The notes under the pieces are model-generated. The model did no database searches. It was not told where the DNA came from and worked only from the letters and a program-made list of their open reading frames with translations. 64,000 nucleotides of DNA from Methanobrevibacter ruminantium M1. Lineage in GTDB: Archaea; Methanobacteriota; Methanobacteria; Methanobacteriales; Methanobacteriaceae. How positions within the stretch are numbered: the stretch's first letter is position 1; every line of letters starts with the position of its first letter. The stretch lies in contig NC_013790.1 of the NCBI RefSeq assembly GCF_000024185.1, positions 1,201,501 through 1,265,500 of the forward strand, in the 5' to 3' direction. The translations under genes were made by a program, and so were the position numbers. Shown piece after piece: positions 8,720 to 17,553 of the stretch.

Positions 8720-9667
8720 ATGGATAAAAAAACTCTAGCAATTATTGCTATTATCGTTATAGCTCTTGTAGCTGTTGGTGCTTACTTTGCAACCAGCGGT
8801 GGATCAAGTGACAATGTAGTAAGAATCGGTCACTTGCCATCAGACCATGACACCGCACTTTTCGTTGCAAAAGAGAAGAAGTTGTTTGAAGATCAAGGTC
8901 TCACTGTTGAACTAACTCAATTTAACAATGGTGGAGACTTAATGACTGCTATGGCAAGTGGAGATATTGATATTGGTTATGCAGGTATCACCCCTGTAAT
9001 GTCTTCCATTTCCCAAGGAGTTCCTGTAAAAGTTGTATCCGGTGCTCAAATTGAAGGAAGCGCTATCGTTGCCAATAAGAACAGCGGCATCACTACCGTT
9101 GCAGACTTAAAAGGCAAGACTGTAGCAACCCCTGGTGAAGCAACAATTCAAAACATGCTTTTAACCTCTGCTTTAACACAAGCAGGCGTATCCACTGATT
9201 CAGTTGAATTCACAACCATGAAAGCTGCTCAAATGACTGACGCTTTAAAGGCAGGTCAAGTTGACGCAATGATCATTTGGGAGCCATATTCCTCAATTGC
9301 AGTTAAGAATGGTGACGGCGTATTGATTGAAAACAGTTCTGAAATCATTCCAGGACACCCATGCTGTTGTGTTGTAGCTAGGGAAGACTTCATCAAGGAC
9401 CACCGTGACTCATTAGACAAGGTATTGAAAGCTCATGAAGAAGCTACTAAATTCACTAATGAAAACCCTGCAGAAGCGGCTAAGATGTTACCTGAAGACA
9501 TCGTACCAGATCAAGAGTTACAAGCTAAAGTAATCGCAGATACCGTTTTCATTTCTGGTTTAGATGCTGAGTACAAACAAAAGGTCATGGACTTCATGGC
9601 TCTTGAAGTGCAATTAGGTCTTTTAAAACAACCTTTAACTGAAGAACAAATCTTTGCAGACTTATAG
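8720..9667 (+). CDS. NitT/TauT-family ABC transporter substrate-binding protein
   Basis: 315-residue periplasmic-type binding protein of the NMT1/THI5-like (SsuA/TauA) fold. An N-terminal hydrophobic segment (about residues 5-23) anchors it; no lipobox cysteine is seen. Fold motifs are VRIGHLPSDHDTALFVAKE, GGDLMTAMASGDIDIGYAGITP, LKGKTVATPGEATIQNMLL and DAMIIWEPYS. HPCCCVVAREDF contains three adjacent cysteines, unusual in a secreted protein and reminiscent of the Cys-rich motif of THI5-type proteins. The GTG at 8711 belongs to the ribosome binding site (AAAGTGATTTTT), so ATG 8720 is the start. The ligand could be a sulfonate, nitrate-like anion or pyrimidine; the sequence does not decide. 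Permease and ATPase follow. Confidence 0.88.
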   Translation: MDKKTLAIIAIIVIALVAVGAYFATSGGSSDNVVRIGHLPSDHDTALFVAKEKKLFEDQGLTVELTQFNNGGDLMTAMASGDIDIGYAGITPVMSSISQGVPVKVVSGAQIEGSAIVANKNSGITTVADLKGKTVATPGEATIQNMLLTSALTQAGVSTDSVEFTTMKAAQMTDALKAGQVDAMIIWEPYSSIAVKNGDGVLIENSSEIIPGHPCCCVVAREDFIKDHRDSLDKVLKAHEEATKFTNENPAEAAKMLPEDIVPDQELQAKVIADTVFISGLDAEYKQKVMDFMALEVQLGLLKQPLTEEQIFADL

Positions 9668-9703
9668 ATTTAAGTCTTTAAAACTCCCTTAGGTTTGTTT
9701 AAA

Positions 9704-9730
9704 TAAGCATTGCTCCTTGAGCAATTCTTA
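9704..9730 (+). terminator. hairpin plus T-run after the binding-protein gene
   Basis: ATTGCTC and GAGCAAT pair around a CTT loop, extended by TAAG/CTTA after one mismatch, then TTTTTTC and more T-runs. It would separate the binding-protein transcript from the downstream permease. Confidence 0.6.
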
Positions 9731-9927
9731 TTTTTTCTTTTTTTTATTTTTTTAAAAAACATTTATTATTTTCATTATTTTATTATTTTATTTTATTTAA
9801 TTAGGCTATTTTTGATGGTTCTGTTTCAGAAAGCAGTTTATTCTAGCCTATGCTTTTATTCATTTTAAATTGACATTTTTTAAATGCCAAATTATATATA
9901 TAATAGAGTATTAATCTATTAATATAT

Positions 9928-10072
9928 GGATAATATAATTCATTAATTAATAATTTTAAATAATCTTTGGATATGATTCATTAATTAATAATTTAATTAA
10001 TTCTTTGGATATGATTCATTAATTAATACTTTAATTTATTCTTAGGATATGATTCATTAATTAATAAATTAT
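9928..10072. repeat. 38-bp tandem repeat before the permease gene
   Basis: Four copies starting at 9928, 9969, 10007 and 10045, of the form GGATATGATTCATTAATTAA. Each copy carries the palindromic core ATTAATTAAT. The repeat fills most of the gap between the binding-protein gene and the permease. Confidence 0.9.
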
Positions 10073-10101
10073 ATTAAAAAATTTTATAGATCGTGGTTTA
10101 T

Positions 10102-10845
10102 GTGGAAATTAAGAAAAAATTTTTACCATTTATCCTACCGGCAATACTTCTTATAATCTGGTACCTTATTACAGATGGTTTGCATTTGATTCCTTATTAT
10201 ATCCTGCCAAGTCCTTTAAATGTATTTAATGCGGCATGGACTTTAATAACTAATGGAAAACTCTTCATGCATACCTCTAGCACACTTATAAAGGTATTCT
10301 CAGGTATCATTTTAGCATCTGTAGTTGCCATTCCACTTGGAATAATCCTTGGATGGTATGAGACCTTAGACAGATTAAGCTCCTTAATCATAAGTATCCT
10401 AAGGCCTATTCCTCCTATCTCATGGATTCCATTCTCCATTCTTTGGTTTGGTATAGGATTATCCTCTGCAGTATTCGTTATCTTTATCGGTTGTGTTTTC
10501 TCAGTACTTGTATACACAATTGACGGTGTTAAAAGAACCGATAATGTATTAATCGAAGCAGCTCAGACTTTAGGTGCAAACAATTGGGATATCTTGCTTA
10601 AGATTGTCCTTCCATCCACTTTGCCTTATATAGTCTCTGGACTTAAGGTAGGTGTGAGCATAGCTTTAATGTGTACCGTATCTGCTGAGATGATTGCTTC
10701 AAGCAGAGGTTTAGGTTATATGATTCTAACTGCAAGTCAATTGTTCCAGCCTGGAACTGTGGTAGTTGGTATGATAGTTATTGGTATAATCGGTATTTTA
10801 TTTGATTATGGATTTAGAAAAGCGCAAGAGAGAATATTCTGGTAA
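10102..10845 (+). CDS. ABC transporter permease (SsuC/TauC type)
   Basis: About 247 residues with roughly six membrane segments, beginning FLPFILPAILLIIWYL. The loop EAAQTLGANNWDILLKIVLP is the EAA motif that contacts the ATPase. SSRGLGYMI is typical of the NitT/TauT permeases, and the protein ends KAQERIFW. Two GTG codons are in frame (10093, 10102). No good ribosome binding site is seen; the second is chosen because GTGGTT precedes it at the spacing used by other genes here. Works with the binding protein at 8720 and ATPase at 10987. The start is uncertain by three codons. Confidence 0.88.
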   Translation: MEIKKKFLPFILPAILLIIWYLITDGLHLIPYYILPSPLNVFNAAWTLITNGKLFMHTSSTLIKVFSGIILASVVAIPLGIILGWYETLDRLSSLIISILRPIPPISWIPFSILWFGIGLSSAVFVIFIGCVFSVLVYTIDGVKRTDNVLIEAAQTLGANNWDILLKIVLPSTLPYIVSGLKVGVSIALMCTVSAEMIASSRGLGYMILTASQLFQPGTVVVGMIVIGIIGILFDYGFRKAQERIFW

Positions 10846-10986
10846 TTTGCCAGTCTGATTCTCATATTTGTATTTTAAATAATTATTGGTGTTAATTATC
10901 AGTATTAATTTTATTGGTGTTAATTATCAATATTAAATTTATTAGTGTTAATTATCTGTTTTAATTTTTATTAAAAGGTGTTTATA

Positions 10987-11739
10987 TTGGCAATTGATAT
11001 AAAAAATGTTTCTAAATCATTTGTTACAAAAGATAAAGATTTCATGGCATTGAAAAATATTAATCTCCATGTGGATGATGGAGAATTGATCTGTCTATTG
11101 GGACCTTCCGGCTGTGGAAAGACCACCTTGCTTCGTATGGTGGGTGGTTTGGAAAAACCTGATGAAGGAGAGATATATGATAGGGGAGAGCTTGTAACAG
11201 GTCCTTCCAAAGACAGAGGATTCATTTTCCAGCAATATTCTTTATTCCCTTGGCTAAATGTTTTAGATAATGTTATGTTTGGATTGAATTTAAATAAAGA
11301 TACAAGCAAGGAAGAAAATTTGGCTGCTGCTGAAAGATATCTTGAAAGGGTAGGATTGGCTGAATTTAAATACAGCTATCCCCATGAATTGTCTGGTGGT
11401 ATGAAGCAAAGGGTGGCTATCATTCGTTCTTTATTAAATCACACTCCTGTTCTTCTTATGGATGAGCCATTCTCAGCAGTTGACATGCTTAATAGGCATA
11501 GTCTTCAAGAGCAACTTATAGGAGTTTGGAAAAGATTTAATACCACAATTCTTTTTGTAACCCACGACGTTGACGAGGCAGTCTATTTGGCTGATAAGAT
11601 TGTGATTATGGATAAGAATCCGGGCAGAATTCAAGATGTTGTTGAAGTTCCTCTTGAAAGGCCTAGACAAAGGGAATCAAGAGAATTTTTAGACTTCCAG
11701 GATGAAATAGAAAAGCTGTTAGGTGTTTGGGAACCTTAG
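10987..11739 (+). CDS. ABC transporter ATP-binding protein (SsuB/TauB type)
   Basis: 250-residue ATPase. Walker A GPSGCGKTT, Q-loop FQQYSLFPW, signature LSGGMKQRVAI, Walker B VLLMDEPFSAVD and switch histidine VTHD are all intact. The C-terminal part (IVIMDKNPGRIQDVVEVPLERPR) is typical of nitrate/sulfonate/taurine-type ATPases. The start is TTG at 10987, because the in-frame GTG at 10978 overlaps the ribosome binding site AAAAGGTG. Three short AT repeats (TTAATTATC) lie between permease and ATPase. A strong hairpin follows the stop by two bases. Confidence 0.92.
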   Translation: MAIDIKNVSKSFVTKDKDFMALKNINLHVDDGELICLLGPSGCGKTTLLRMVGGLEKPDEGEIYDRGELVTGPSKDRGFIFQQYSLFPWLNVLDNVMFGLNLNKDTSKEENLAAAERYLERVGLAEFKYSYPHELSGGMKQRVAIIRSLLNHTPVLLMDEPFSAVDMLNRHSLQEQLIGVWKRFNTTILFVTHDVDEAVYLADKIVIMDKNPGRIQDVVEVPLERPRQRESREFLDFQDEIEKLLGVWEP

Positions 11740-11741
11740 CT

Positions 11742-11778
11742 CAAGCTTTTTTGAGACCTTCGGTCTCAAAAAACCTTG
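11742..11778 (+). terminator. 37-base hairpin element (copy A)
   Basis: CAAG, C, six T, GAGACC, loop TTC, GGTCTC, six A, C, CTTG. The stem has 16 pairs with one C/C mismatch and starts two bases after the ATPase stop. ACCAAAATTTTT follows. A second copy with compensatory stem changes lies at 13770-13806 on the minus strand. Confidence 0.75.
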
Positions 11779-12071
11779 ACCAAAATTTTTATTTCGGTTG
11801 TTTCGAGTCAAGCTTTTAGTTTTGGCTGTTTTCAGATAGGCCTTTTGGTTTTGGAAAAAAAACTAGCTGAATTTTTATTAGAGCGTTTCCAACTTATCTT
11901 TTTTAATTTTATCAATTTTTTTTATTAGATTTTTTAATTGTTTGTATATTTGCGAATAATTCTTATTTTTAAAAAATGTGCCCAAATTTTTAAAAAATCT
12001 TTTTTAAGTTATTTATTTCTTTGTTAAAAAGAGTAATGAAAAGAACTAAAATGAATATTTAATCTAAAAGG
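11779..12071. other. intergenic region between convergent transporter and thiD
   Basis: No gene. TCAAGCTTTTAGTTTTGG at about 11809 partly repeats the start of the hairpin element at 11742. The rest is T- and A-rich. Confidence 0.45.
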
Positions 12072-12872
12072 CTATTTTAAAAAGTCAAGATTGCTGTTAA
12101 AATTAGGATTTAATGTGCCATACCTACCCTTCTTAACCGCTTCATAAATGAATTTGGTAGATCTTTCTATTGCAATCTCTAGATTGTTTTCATCCTTGCT
12201 GTCTTTGTCCTTTTCATTTAATATAATAAGATTTGCACATATTGCAGCAGAGAGACTGCATCCTGTGCCATGAAGATTATCTGTTTTGATTAGATTCTGC
12301 TTTAAAATGCTTAGCTCATCCTTTTGTTTATTGTAAATGACATTGTTTCCATCAAGATGGCCACCTGTAATCATTACATTGCAACATTCTCCAATCTTAT
12401 ATGCAGCTTCCTTTGCATCTTCTATTGATTTTATGCTGATTCCTGAAAGCTCTTCAGCCTCTTTAACATTTGGAGTAACAAGAAGTGCATTTTTCAAGAG
12501 ATATTTCTTTAATGAATTTGCCATTTCCTTCTTTGCAAGTTGCCCACCTGAACTTGCCACCATCACTGGGTCAACAACTATGCGTAAATTTAATTCTTCG
12601 ACCTTTTTACTTACAAGTTGGATGATTTCTTTTGAGTATAATAGGCCTGTCTTTGAGTATTTGATAGGATACTCATCAAATATGGAATCTATCTGCTGCC
12701 TAATATATGAGGTTTCTATAGCTTGCACAGAAAACACTTTTTTAGGATTTTGCGCAGTTAGTGCGGTGATTACTGAACAGGGGTGAACTCCATGTGCAGC
12801 CATTGTTTTCATATCTGTGCTTATTCCAGCTCCTCCTGAAGGGTCAAATCCAGCTATTGAAAGTCCTATCAT
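12072..12872 (-). CDS. thiD: hydroxymethylpyrimidine/phosphomethylpyrimidine kinase
   Basis: 266-residue ribokinase-fold enzyme that phosphorylates HMP and HMP-P in thiamine pyrophosphate synthesis. Motifs: SIAGFDPSGGAGISTDMKTM at the start, VVDPVMVASSGGQL, TPNVKEAEELSGI, and HGTGCSLSAAI with the anion hole and catalytic residues. The family is normally 260-270 residues; archaeal versions often carry an extra ThiN domain, which is absent here. It is third in the minus-strand series proS-cofC-thiD and faces the ABC transporter tail to tail. That proximity makes a pyrimidine substrate for the transporter possible but unproven. Confidence 0.9.
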   Translation of the reverse strand: MIGLSIAGFDPSGGAGISTDMKTMAAHGVHPCSVITALTAQNPKKVFSVQAIETSYIRQQIDSIFDEYPIKYSKTGLLYSKEIIQLVSKKVEELNLRIVVDPVMVASSGGQLAKKEMANSLKKYLLKNALLVTPNVKEAEELSGISIKSIEDAKEAAYKIGECCNVMITGGHLDGNNVIYNKQKDELSILKQNLIKTDNLHGTGCSLSAAICANLIILNEKDKDSKDENNLEIAIERSTKFIYEAVKKGRYGTLNPNFNSNLDFLK

Positions 12873-12920
12873 AATATCATCTTTAAAAATAGTTTTTATA
12901 AAAAAATAGGTTTAATGATT

Positions 12921-12972
12921 TATTTTAAAATTTATTAAAATTTATTAAAATTTATTAAAATTATTAAAATTT
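12921..12972. repeat. 10-bp A/T tandem repeat
   Basis: About five copies of TTTATTAAAA between cofC and thiD. Confidence 0.8.
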
Positions 12973-13005
12973 ATAAAAATTCAATTGTTTAATTTTTAAT
13001 TTTGT

Positions 13006-13710
13006 CTAATCTCTAGTCACTTTAAGCCTTTCATGGTCATGGGAGGATTCTACCTTGATTCCAAGGGATTCTAAGTATTTTTTGGTTTCGGTTCCATTTC
13101 CATGAAGCATGATTTCTCCAAGATCCTCTGTGGTGTTTACATCCAAGGCCATATAGAATGAATCATGTACAATAGGAACTAGTTTTTTTCTTTTGGCCTC
13201 TTCGATATGTTTATTGAAGCTAAATCCTTCAAATTTCATGTCAATTGCCAATGGCTTTATGATAAGAGTATTGGTTCCTCCTCCCTTTGAAGGAACGATG
13301 ATAAAATCAAAATTCTTTGCCTGGTCAATTAGGAGCTTTACATTGGTCTTTCCAATAAGTGGAATGTCAGATGGCAGGATTATCACTTTTCGGGTTTTCT
13401 TTCTTGACCATTTCATTGCCTGTTTTAAGGCCTTATTTAAAGGGTTGTCATCAGAGGAGTTAACAGCTTTGGATTTTTTATATTCCTCTTCAACAATTGT
13501 AGTAAGCTCCAATTCTTCTGCATATGCTAAAACTTCCTCATCTCTGCTGATGATAACGACCTTATCTACAATAGGCTTTAATGTATCTGTAATGTCTTTT
13601 AGCATGGCTTTTAAAAGATCCCTCCTTTCTTCAGGTGTTAGAAAAGGAGATAATCTTGTTTTAGCATTTGCAAATTGATTTACAGGAATTATTGCATAAA
13701 TCTTATCCAT
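13006..13710 (-). CDS. cofC: 2-phospho-L-lactate guanylyltransferase
   Basis: Forms lactyl-2-diphospho-5'-guanosine from phospholactate and GTP in coenzyme F420 synthesis. The N-terminal motif YAIIPVNQFANAKTRLSPFL is the nucleotidyltransferase loop. ILPSDIPLI holds the metal-binding Asp, and GGGTNTLIIKP, FSFNKHIEEA and ALDVNTTEDL are also family features. 234 residues compare with about 210-225 usual. Two ATG codons occur (13716 and 13710). AGAGG is only one base from the first and seven from the second, so 13710 is preferred. It follows proS by about 100 bases, with hairpin element B between them. Confidence 0.9.
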   Translation of the reverse strand: MDKIYAIIPVNQFANAKTRLSPFLTPEERRDLLKAMLKDITDTLKPIVDKVVIISRDEEVLAYAEELELTTIVEEEYKKSKAVNSSDDNPLNKALKQAMKWSRKKTRKVIILPSDIPLIGKTNVKLLIDQAKNFDFIIVPSKGGGTNTLIIKPLAIDMKFEGFSFNKHIEEAKRKKLVPIVHDSFYMALDVNTTEDLGEIMLHGNGTETKKYLESLGIKVESSHDHERLKVTRD

Positions 13711-13769
13711 TTTCATTCCTCTTAATATATTTTAGTCCGGTTTTTCCTAGTTGTAAAAAAAATTTTGGT

Positions 13770-13806
13770 CAAGGTTTTTTAAGGCCGAAGGCCTTAAAAA
13801 AGCTTG
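13770..13806 (-). terminator. 37-base hairpin element (copy B)
   Basis: On the minus strand: CAAG, C, six T, AAGGCC, loop TTC, GGCCTT, six A, C, CTTG, then ACCAAAATTTTT. It begins directly after the proS stop. Flanks are identical to copy A at 11742, and two stem pairs differ in a compensated way. Confidence 0.75.
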
Positions 13807-15213
13807 CTAGTAAGTTTTAGCCATAAGCGCAACATGCTTTGCAGGCTTTCCGCAATGAGGACATATCTTGTCTGTTTTTATGTTTTCCTCATTGATTCCA
13901 AGAATGTCAACTTCTGTTTCCTCTTCTATTTCCTTACCACATTCCTCTTCTCCGCACCAGTAGAATTTAACCACTTTTTCTTCATCTACAATTTCTCCAA
14001 CATTGTCAAGACTTTCTAAAGTGATTAGTTTATCTTCCTGTGCTTTCCAGGATTTTGCTTTTAGATTTTCTTCAATTTCCATTAATAAGTCTTCTACTTT
14101 TGATGGAAGATCATCTTCTAGGCTTATTTCTATCTTTTCACCAGTGTCACGTCTGCCAAGGATAGCTACATTGTTCTTTAAGTCTCTTGGACCTAATTCG
14201 AATCTAAGAGGAGTTCCTTTCAATTCCCAATCAAAGAATTTCTTACCTGGCCTTATGTCTCTTGTGTCCATTTGGACTCTGATTCCTTTTGATTCTAAGG
14301 ATTTCTTGATTTCAAGGCATTTAGCCATTACTTCCTCTCCTCCATCCTTAAATATGATTGGAATGATTGTTATTTGCTTTGGAGCGATTCTTGGAGGTAG
14401 GATAAGCCCTTTTTCATCTCCGTGAGCTGCAATTGCTGCTGCAATTACCCTATCTGAGATTCCATAGCAGGTCTGGTAGGCGTATTCATGGTTTCCTTCC
14501 TTGTTTTCAAAGGTTATCTCAAAGGTCTTTGCAAAGGTCTGGCCTAAATTGTGGACTGTTCCAATCTGCAAGGTCTTTCCATCAGGCATGATTGTATCAA
14601 ATGCCATAGTGTATTCTGCACCTGGGAACTTGTCCCAGACAGGCCTCTTGCTGATGAGATATGCAATTCCCATTTCATCAAAGAGCTCTTTATATATTTC
14701 AATTCCAGTTTCAACCTGTTCTGCCGCTTCTTCTGGGCTTGAGTGAACAGTGTGGGCTTCTGCAAAGGTGGTAATTTCCCTTACTCTTATAAGAGGCCTT
14801 GTATGCTTGGTTTCATATCTGAATGTGTTTACCACTTGGTATTGCTTGATTGGAAGGTCAATGTGTGATCTTACCCATAGGGAAAACATAGGATACATTG
14901 CAGTTTCGCTTGTAGGTCTTATTGCAAGCTTTTCATTCAATTCCTTTTGACCTCCATGGGTTACCCAATAGACCTCATCTTCAAATCCCTTTACATGAAT
15001 TCCCTCTTTTGCAAGTTCCTCTTCTGGAATAAGTAGTGGGAACAATACTTCATCATGTTCGCTGTCAAGCAGGTCTCTGTAGATGTTTAAGCATGCTCTT
15101 CTTATTTGAAATCCATAAGGGAGCCATACGCTCATTCCTTTAATAGGATATCTTGAGTCTGTAATTTCTGCCTTTTCTAATATCTCATGGAACCATTCAC
15201 TAAAATTTTCCAC
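13807..15213 (-). CDS. proS: prolyl-tRNA synthetase (archaeal/eukaryal type)
   Basis: 468-residue class II synthetase charging tRNA-Pro. Motif 1 region [16 protein letters not shown], the ATP/proline site [12 protein letters not shown], motif 2 [21 protein letters not shown] and motif 3 [16 protein letters not shown] are present. The archaeal-type C-terminal zinc domain has CGEEECG and CPHCGK and ends in the characteristic tyrosine (KTY). Full length for the archaeal/eukaryal type, with no editing insertion. First of three minus-strand genes (proS, cofC, thiD); its stop is immediately followed by hairpin element B. Confidence 0.95.
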   Translation of the reverse strand: MENFSEWFHEILEKAEITDSRYPIKGMSVWLPYGFQIRRACLNIYRDLLDSEHDEVLFPLLIPEEELAKEGIHVKGFEDEVYWVTHGGQKELNEKLAIRPTSETAMYPMFSLWVRSHIDLPIKQYQVVNTFRYETKHTRPLIRVREITTFAEAHTVHSSPEEAAEQVETGIEIYKELFDEMGIAYLISKRPVWDKFPGAEYTMAFDTIMPDGKTLQIGTVHNLGQTFAKTFEITFENKEGNHEYAYQTCYGISDRVIAAAIAAHGDEKGLILPPRIAPKQITIIPIIFKDGGEEVMAKCLEIKKSLESKGIRVQMDTRDIRPGKKFFDWELKGTPLRFELGPRDLKNNVAILGRRDTGEKIEISLEDDLPSKVEDLLMEIEENLKAKSWKAQEDKLITLESLDNVGEIVDEEKVVKFYWCGEEECGKEIEEETEVDILGINEENIKTDKICPHCGKPAKHVALMAKTY

Positions 15214-15249
15214 ATTATCACCATAATTAAATAATAAATCTGAATAATT

Positions 15250-15364
15250 GATTGTTTTTATTAAATATAATTTTTAAGCTTATATTTGAATAAATGATTG
15301 TTTTTATTAAATATAATTTTTAAGCTTATATTTAAATAAATGATTGTTTTTATTAAATATAATT
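15250..15364. repeat. 46-bp tandem repeat upstream of proS
   Basis: Copies at 15250-15295, 15296-15341 and 15342-15364 (partial), starting GATTGTTTTTATTAAATATA. They lie 36-150 bases before the proS start and probably overlap its promoter. Confidence 0.9.
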
Positions 15365-15680
15365 CTTGTTATATTGAATAAATTTTTTATTTATTAAATA
15401 TCTTGTTTTATATTTTTATTTAATAATATTAATAGTTTGTATTTAATTGATTATATAGTTTTTAGTTGATTTTTCTTATTTTGAATAATTTGCTTTTTAA
15501 TTTCATTTTATTTTATTCATTTTTATCCTTTTAATTAAGACTATTTATGGTTTGTCAGATTTTATTGAAAAATAACTTTTTATTACTTTTTTAGCTATTT
15601 TTTAATTTAAATCATAAGAAATCTATTTTTATCTTGTTTTTCTAGGATTAAATCAAAACTTATTTTATTAATTGTATACA
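15365..15680. other. rest of the proS/egsA divergent region
   Basis: AT-rich DNA with no gene or clear structure. It must contribute promoter sequence for the divergent genes. Confidence 0.45.
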
Positions 15681-15690
15681 TATATATAAA
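15681..15690 (+). promoter_or_regulatory. candidate TATA box of egsA
   Basis: TATATATAAA, 63 bases before the ATG at 15753. Confidence 0.4.
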
Positions 15691-15752
15691 TTAATATAAA
15701 TTAACATGCTTTAAATTTATGAAGATAATTAAAAATTTATAAGGAGAATAAT

Positions 15753-16796
15753 ATGGATTCTAAAAAGATTCAAATGCCAAGAGAAGTACATATAGGCCCT
15801 AATGTTTTAGATGAAGTTGGGGAAATATGTAAGGATTTACGTTTATTTGATGAAGCTCTTGTTGTATCCGGATTTCATACATTTGATGTTGCCGGTCAGC
15901 AGACAGTTGACGCTTTAGAAAGTTCTGATTTTGGTGTGGATGTCGTAAAGGTTAAGGATGCATCTGTAGAATCAGTGGAGAAGGTTAGAGAGAAGATTGC
16001 CAATGCATCTGTTGTATTGGGAGTCGGAGGAGGTAAGATAATTGATGTTGCAAAGCTTGCTTCCACTTATGAGCATTCCTACTTCATTTCAGTTCCAACC
16101 ACTGCATCTCACGACGGAATAGCCTCCCCTATGGCCTCCATTAAGAATGACAAGGGATCCATCTCTAAAAATGCAAATTCTCCAATGGCTGTTGTTGCAG
16201 ACACTGGCATAATCAACACTTCTCCTTTTAGATTAATCGCTTCAGGCTGTGCAGATATCGTTTCCAATTACACTGCAATCAAGGATTGGAGATTGGCTTA
16301 TAGGTTGAGAAATGAAAAGTTCAGCGAATCTGCAGCTGCCCTTTCTGAAATGACTGCAAAGCTCATTATCAATTCCTCTGACAGCATTAAGGAAGGATTG
16401 GAAGAAAGCGCTAGAATAGTTGTAAAGTCATTGTTCAGCAGTGGAATGGCAATAAGCATTGCAGGTTCAAGCAGACCTGCAAGCGGTTCTGAACATCTCT
16501 TCAGCCATGCATTGGATAGAATCGCTAAAAAGCCAGCATTGCATGGTGAGCAATGCGGTGTGGGAACTATCATGATGATGCACTTGCATGGCGGTGATTG
16601 GAGAGCTATTCAATCTATTTTAAAGACAATTGGGGCACCTACAAATGCCTCCGAATTAGGATTGGATGATGATGAGATAATTGATGCATTAACAATTGCA
16701 CATACATTAAGGCCTGAAAGGTATACCATTTTAGGTGATAATGGATTAACTAGGGATGCTGCCATTAAGTTAGCTAGAAAAACTGAGGTTATTTAA
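15753..16796 (+). CDS. egsA: NAD(P)-dependent sn-glycerol-1-phosphate dehydrogenase
   Basis: Makes sn-glycerol-1-phosphate from DHAP, the backbone of archaeal ether lipids, and is thus a marker of archaeal origin. 347 residues, matching the family. Motifs: [26 protein letters not shown] (NAD site), [28 protein letters not shown], and the zinc ligands in [12 protein letters not shown] and LHGEQCGVG. The start has a strong site (AAGGAGAATAAT). The UPF0179 gene follows 95 bases later in the same direction. Confidence 0.95.
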   Translation: MDSKKIQMPREVHIGPNVLDEVGEICKDLRLFDEALVVSGFHTFDVAGQQTVDALESSDFGVDVVKVKDASVESVEKVREKIANASVVLGVGGGKIIDVAKLASTYEHSYFISVPTTASHDGIASPMASIKNDKGSISKNANSPMAVVADTGIINTSPFRLIASGCADIVSNYTAIKDWRLAYRLRNEKFSESAAALSEMTAKLIINSSDSIKEGLEESARIVVKSLFSSGMAISIAGSSRPASGSEHLFSHALDRIAKKPALHGEQCGVGTIMMMHLHGGDWRAIQSILKTIGAPTNASELGLDDDEIIDALTIAHTLRPERYTILGDNGLTRDAAIKLARKTEVI

Positions 16797-16890
16797 TTAA
16801 AAGGATTGGTGAATAATTTATATTTAATAATTTAATGTATTCTCCTTAAGTTTAAGCATGTTTTAATAAACTTATTGGTGATGATTATTT

Positions 16891-17331
16891 ATGATAACTT
16901 TAATTGGTAAGAAATTAGCAAAGGAAGGAGAAAGCTTTATATTTTATGAGCCCGCAGAGGAATGTTCGACTTGTAGGTTTAAGGCTTCTTGTATAGATTC
17001 CCTTGAAGAGGGACATAAGTATACAATCACGGAAGTCCGTGATGTGGAACAGAAGTGTCCTATTCATGAGGATGAAAAGGTTCAGGTGGTTGTTGTGGAA
17101 AAGGGAGAGACCACTATTTTAACCGATTCCAAAGGAGTCTTTGAAGGATCCAGCTTTGAATTTAATAGACAAGGATGTTCAAATAAGGATTGTGACTTTA
17201 GGGACATGTGTTTCCCTGAAGAGATTGGAAAAGGAGAAAAATGCGTTTATATTAAGGACCTTGGAAAGTTCAATGACTGTCCTCGCGGAAACTCTTTGAT
17301 TAAATGTGTTGTAAAGATATATGACAAATAA
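16891..17331 (+). CDS. UPF0179 family protein
   Basis: 146-residue cysteine-rich protein found across methanogens and other Euryarchaeota, with no known function. Cysteine groups: ECSTCRFKASC, KCPIH, GCSNKDCDFRDMC, a single cysteine in KCVYIKD, DCPRG and a final IKCVV. The spacing suggests binding of metal or Fe-S clusters. The start follows TTGGTGATGATTATTT. It lies between egsA and rpiA in the same orientation. Confidence 0.85.
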   Translation: MITLIGKKLAKEGESFIFYEPAEECSTCRFKASCIDSLEEGHKYTITEVRDVEQKCPIHEDEKVQVVVVEKGETTILTDSKGVFEGSSFEFNRQGCSNKDCDFRDMCFPEEIGKGEKCVYIKDLGKFNDCPRGNSLIKCVVKIYDK

Positions 17332-17394
17332 ATGATTTATTGATTGTTTAATGGATAATCGATTAATCAACGTTTTCAATTTTTATATTTATAG

Positions 17395-17485
17395 AATTTA
17401 TAGATTTCATTGATTTATAGATTTTATAGATTTTATTGATTTATAGATTTTATAGATTTTATAGATTTTATAGATTTTATTGATT
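17395..17485. repeat. short A/T tandem repeats before rpiA
   Basis: Units of about 10 bases (ATAGATTTT) repeated many times with interspersed TGATTT. Confidence 0.8.
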
Positions 17486-17553
17486 TAATGAAATATTGAT
17501 TTTATTAATTTTATTAATTTTTTTGATTTTTATTAGGGATTTTGGTGTTTATT

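Noticed and set aside
9928-10072. CRISPR array
   Set aside because: The 38-bp units are contiguous with no unique spacers, and no cas genes are near. The same applies to the other tandem repeats.
10978-10986. GTG start of the ABC ATPase (and similar upstream GTG/TTG starts at 8711, 17542, 20528, 24512, 51120)
   Set aside because: These codons overlap or precede the ribosome binding site of the gene; the next in-frame ATG or TTG has proper spacing.
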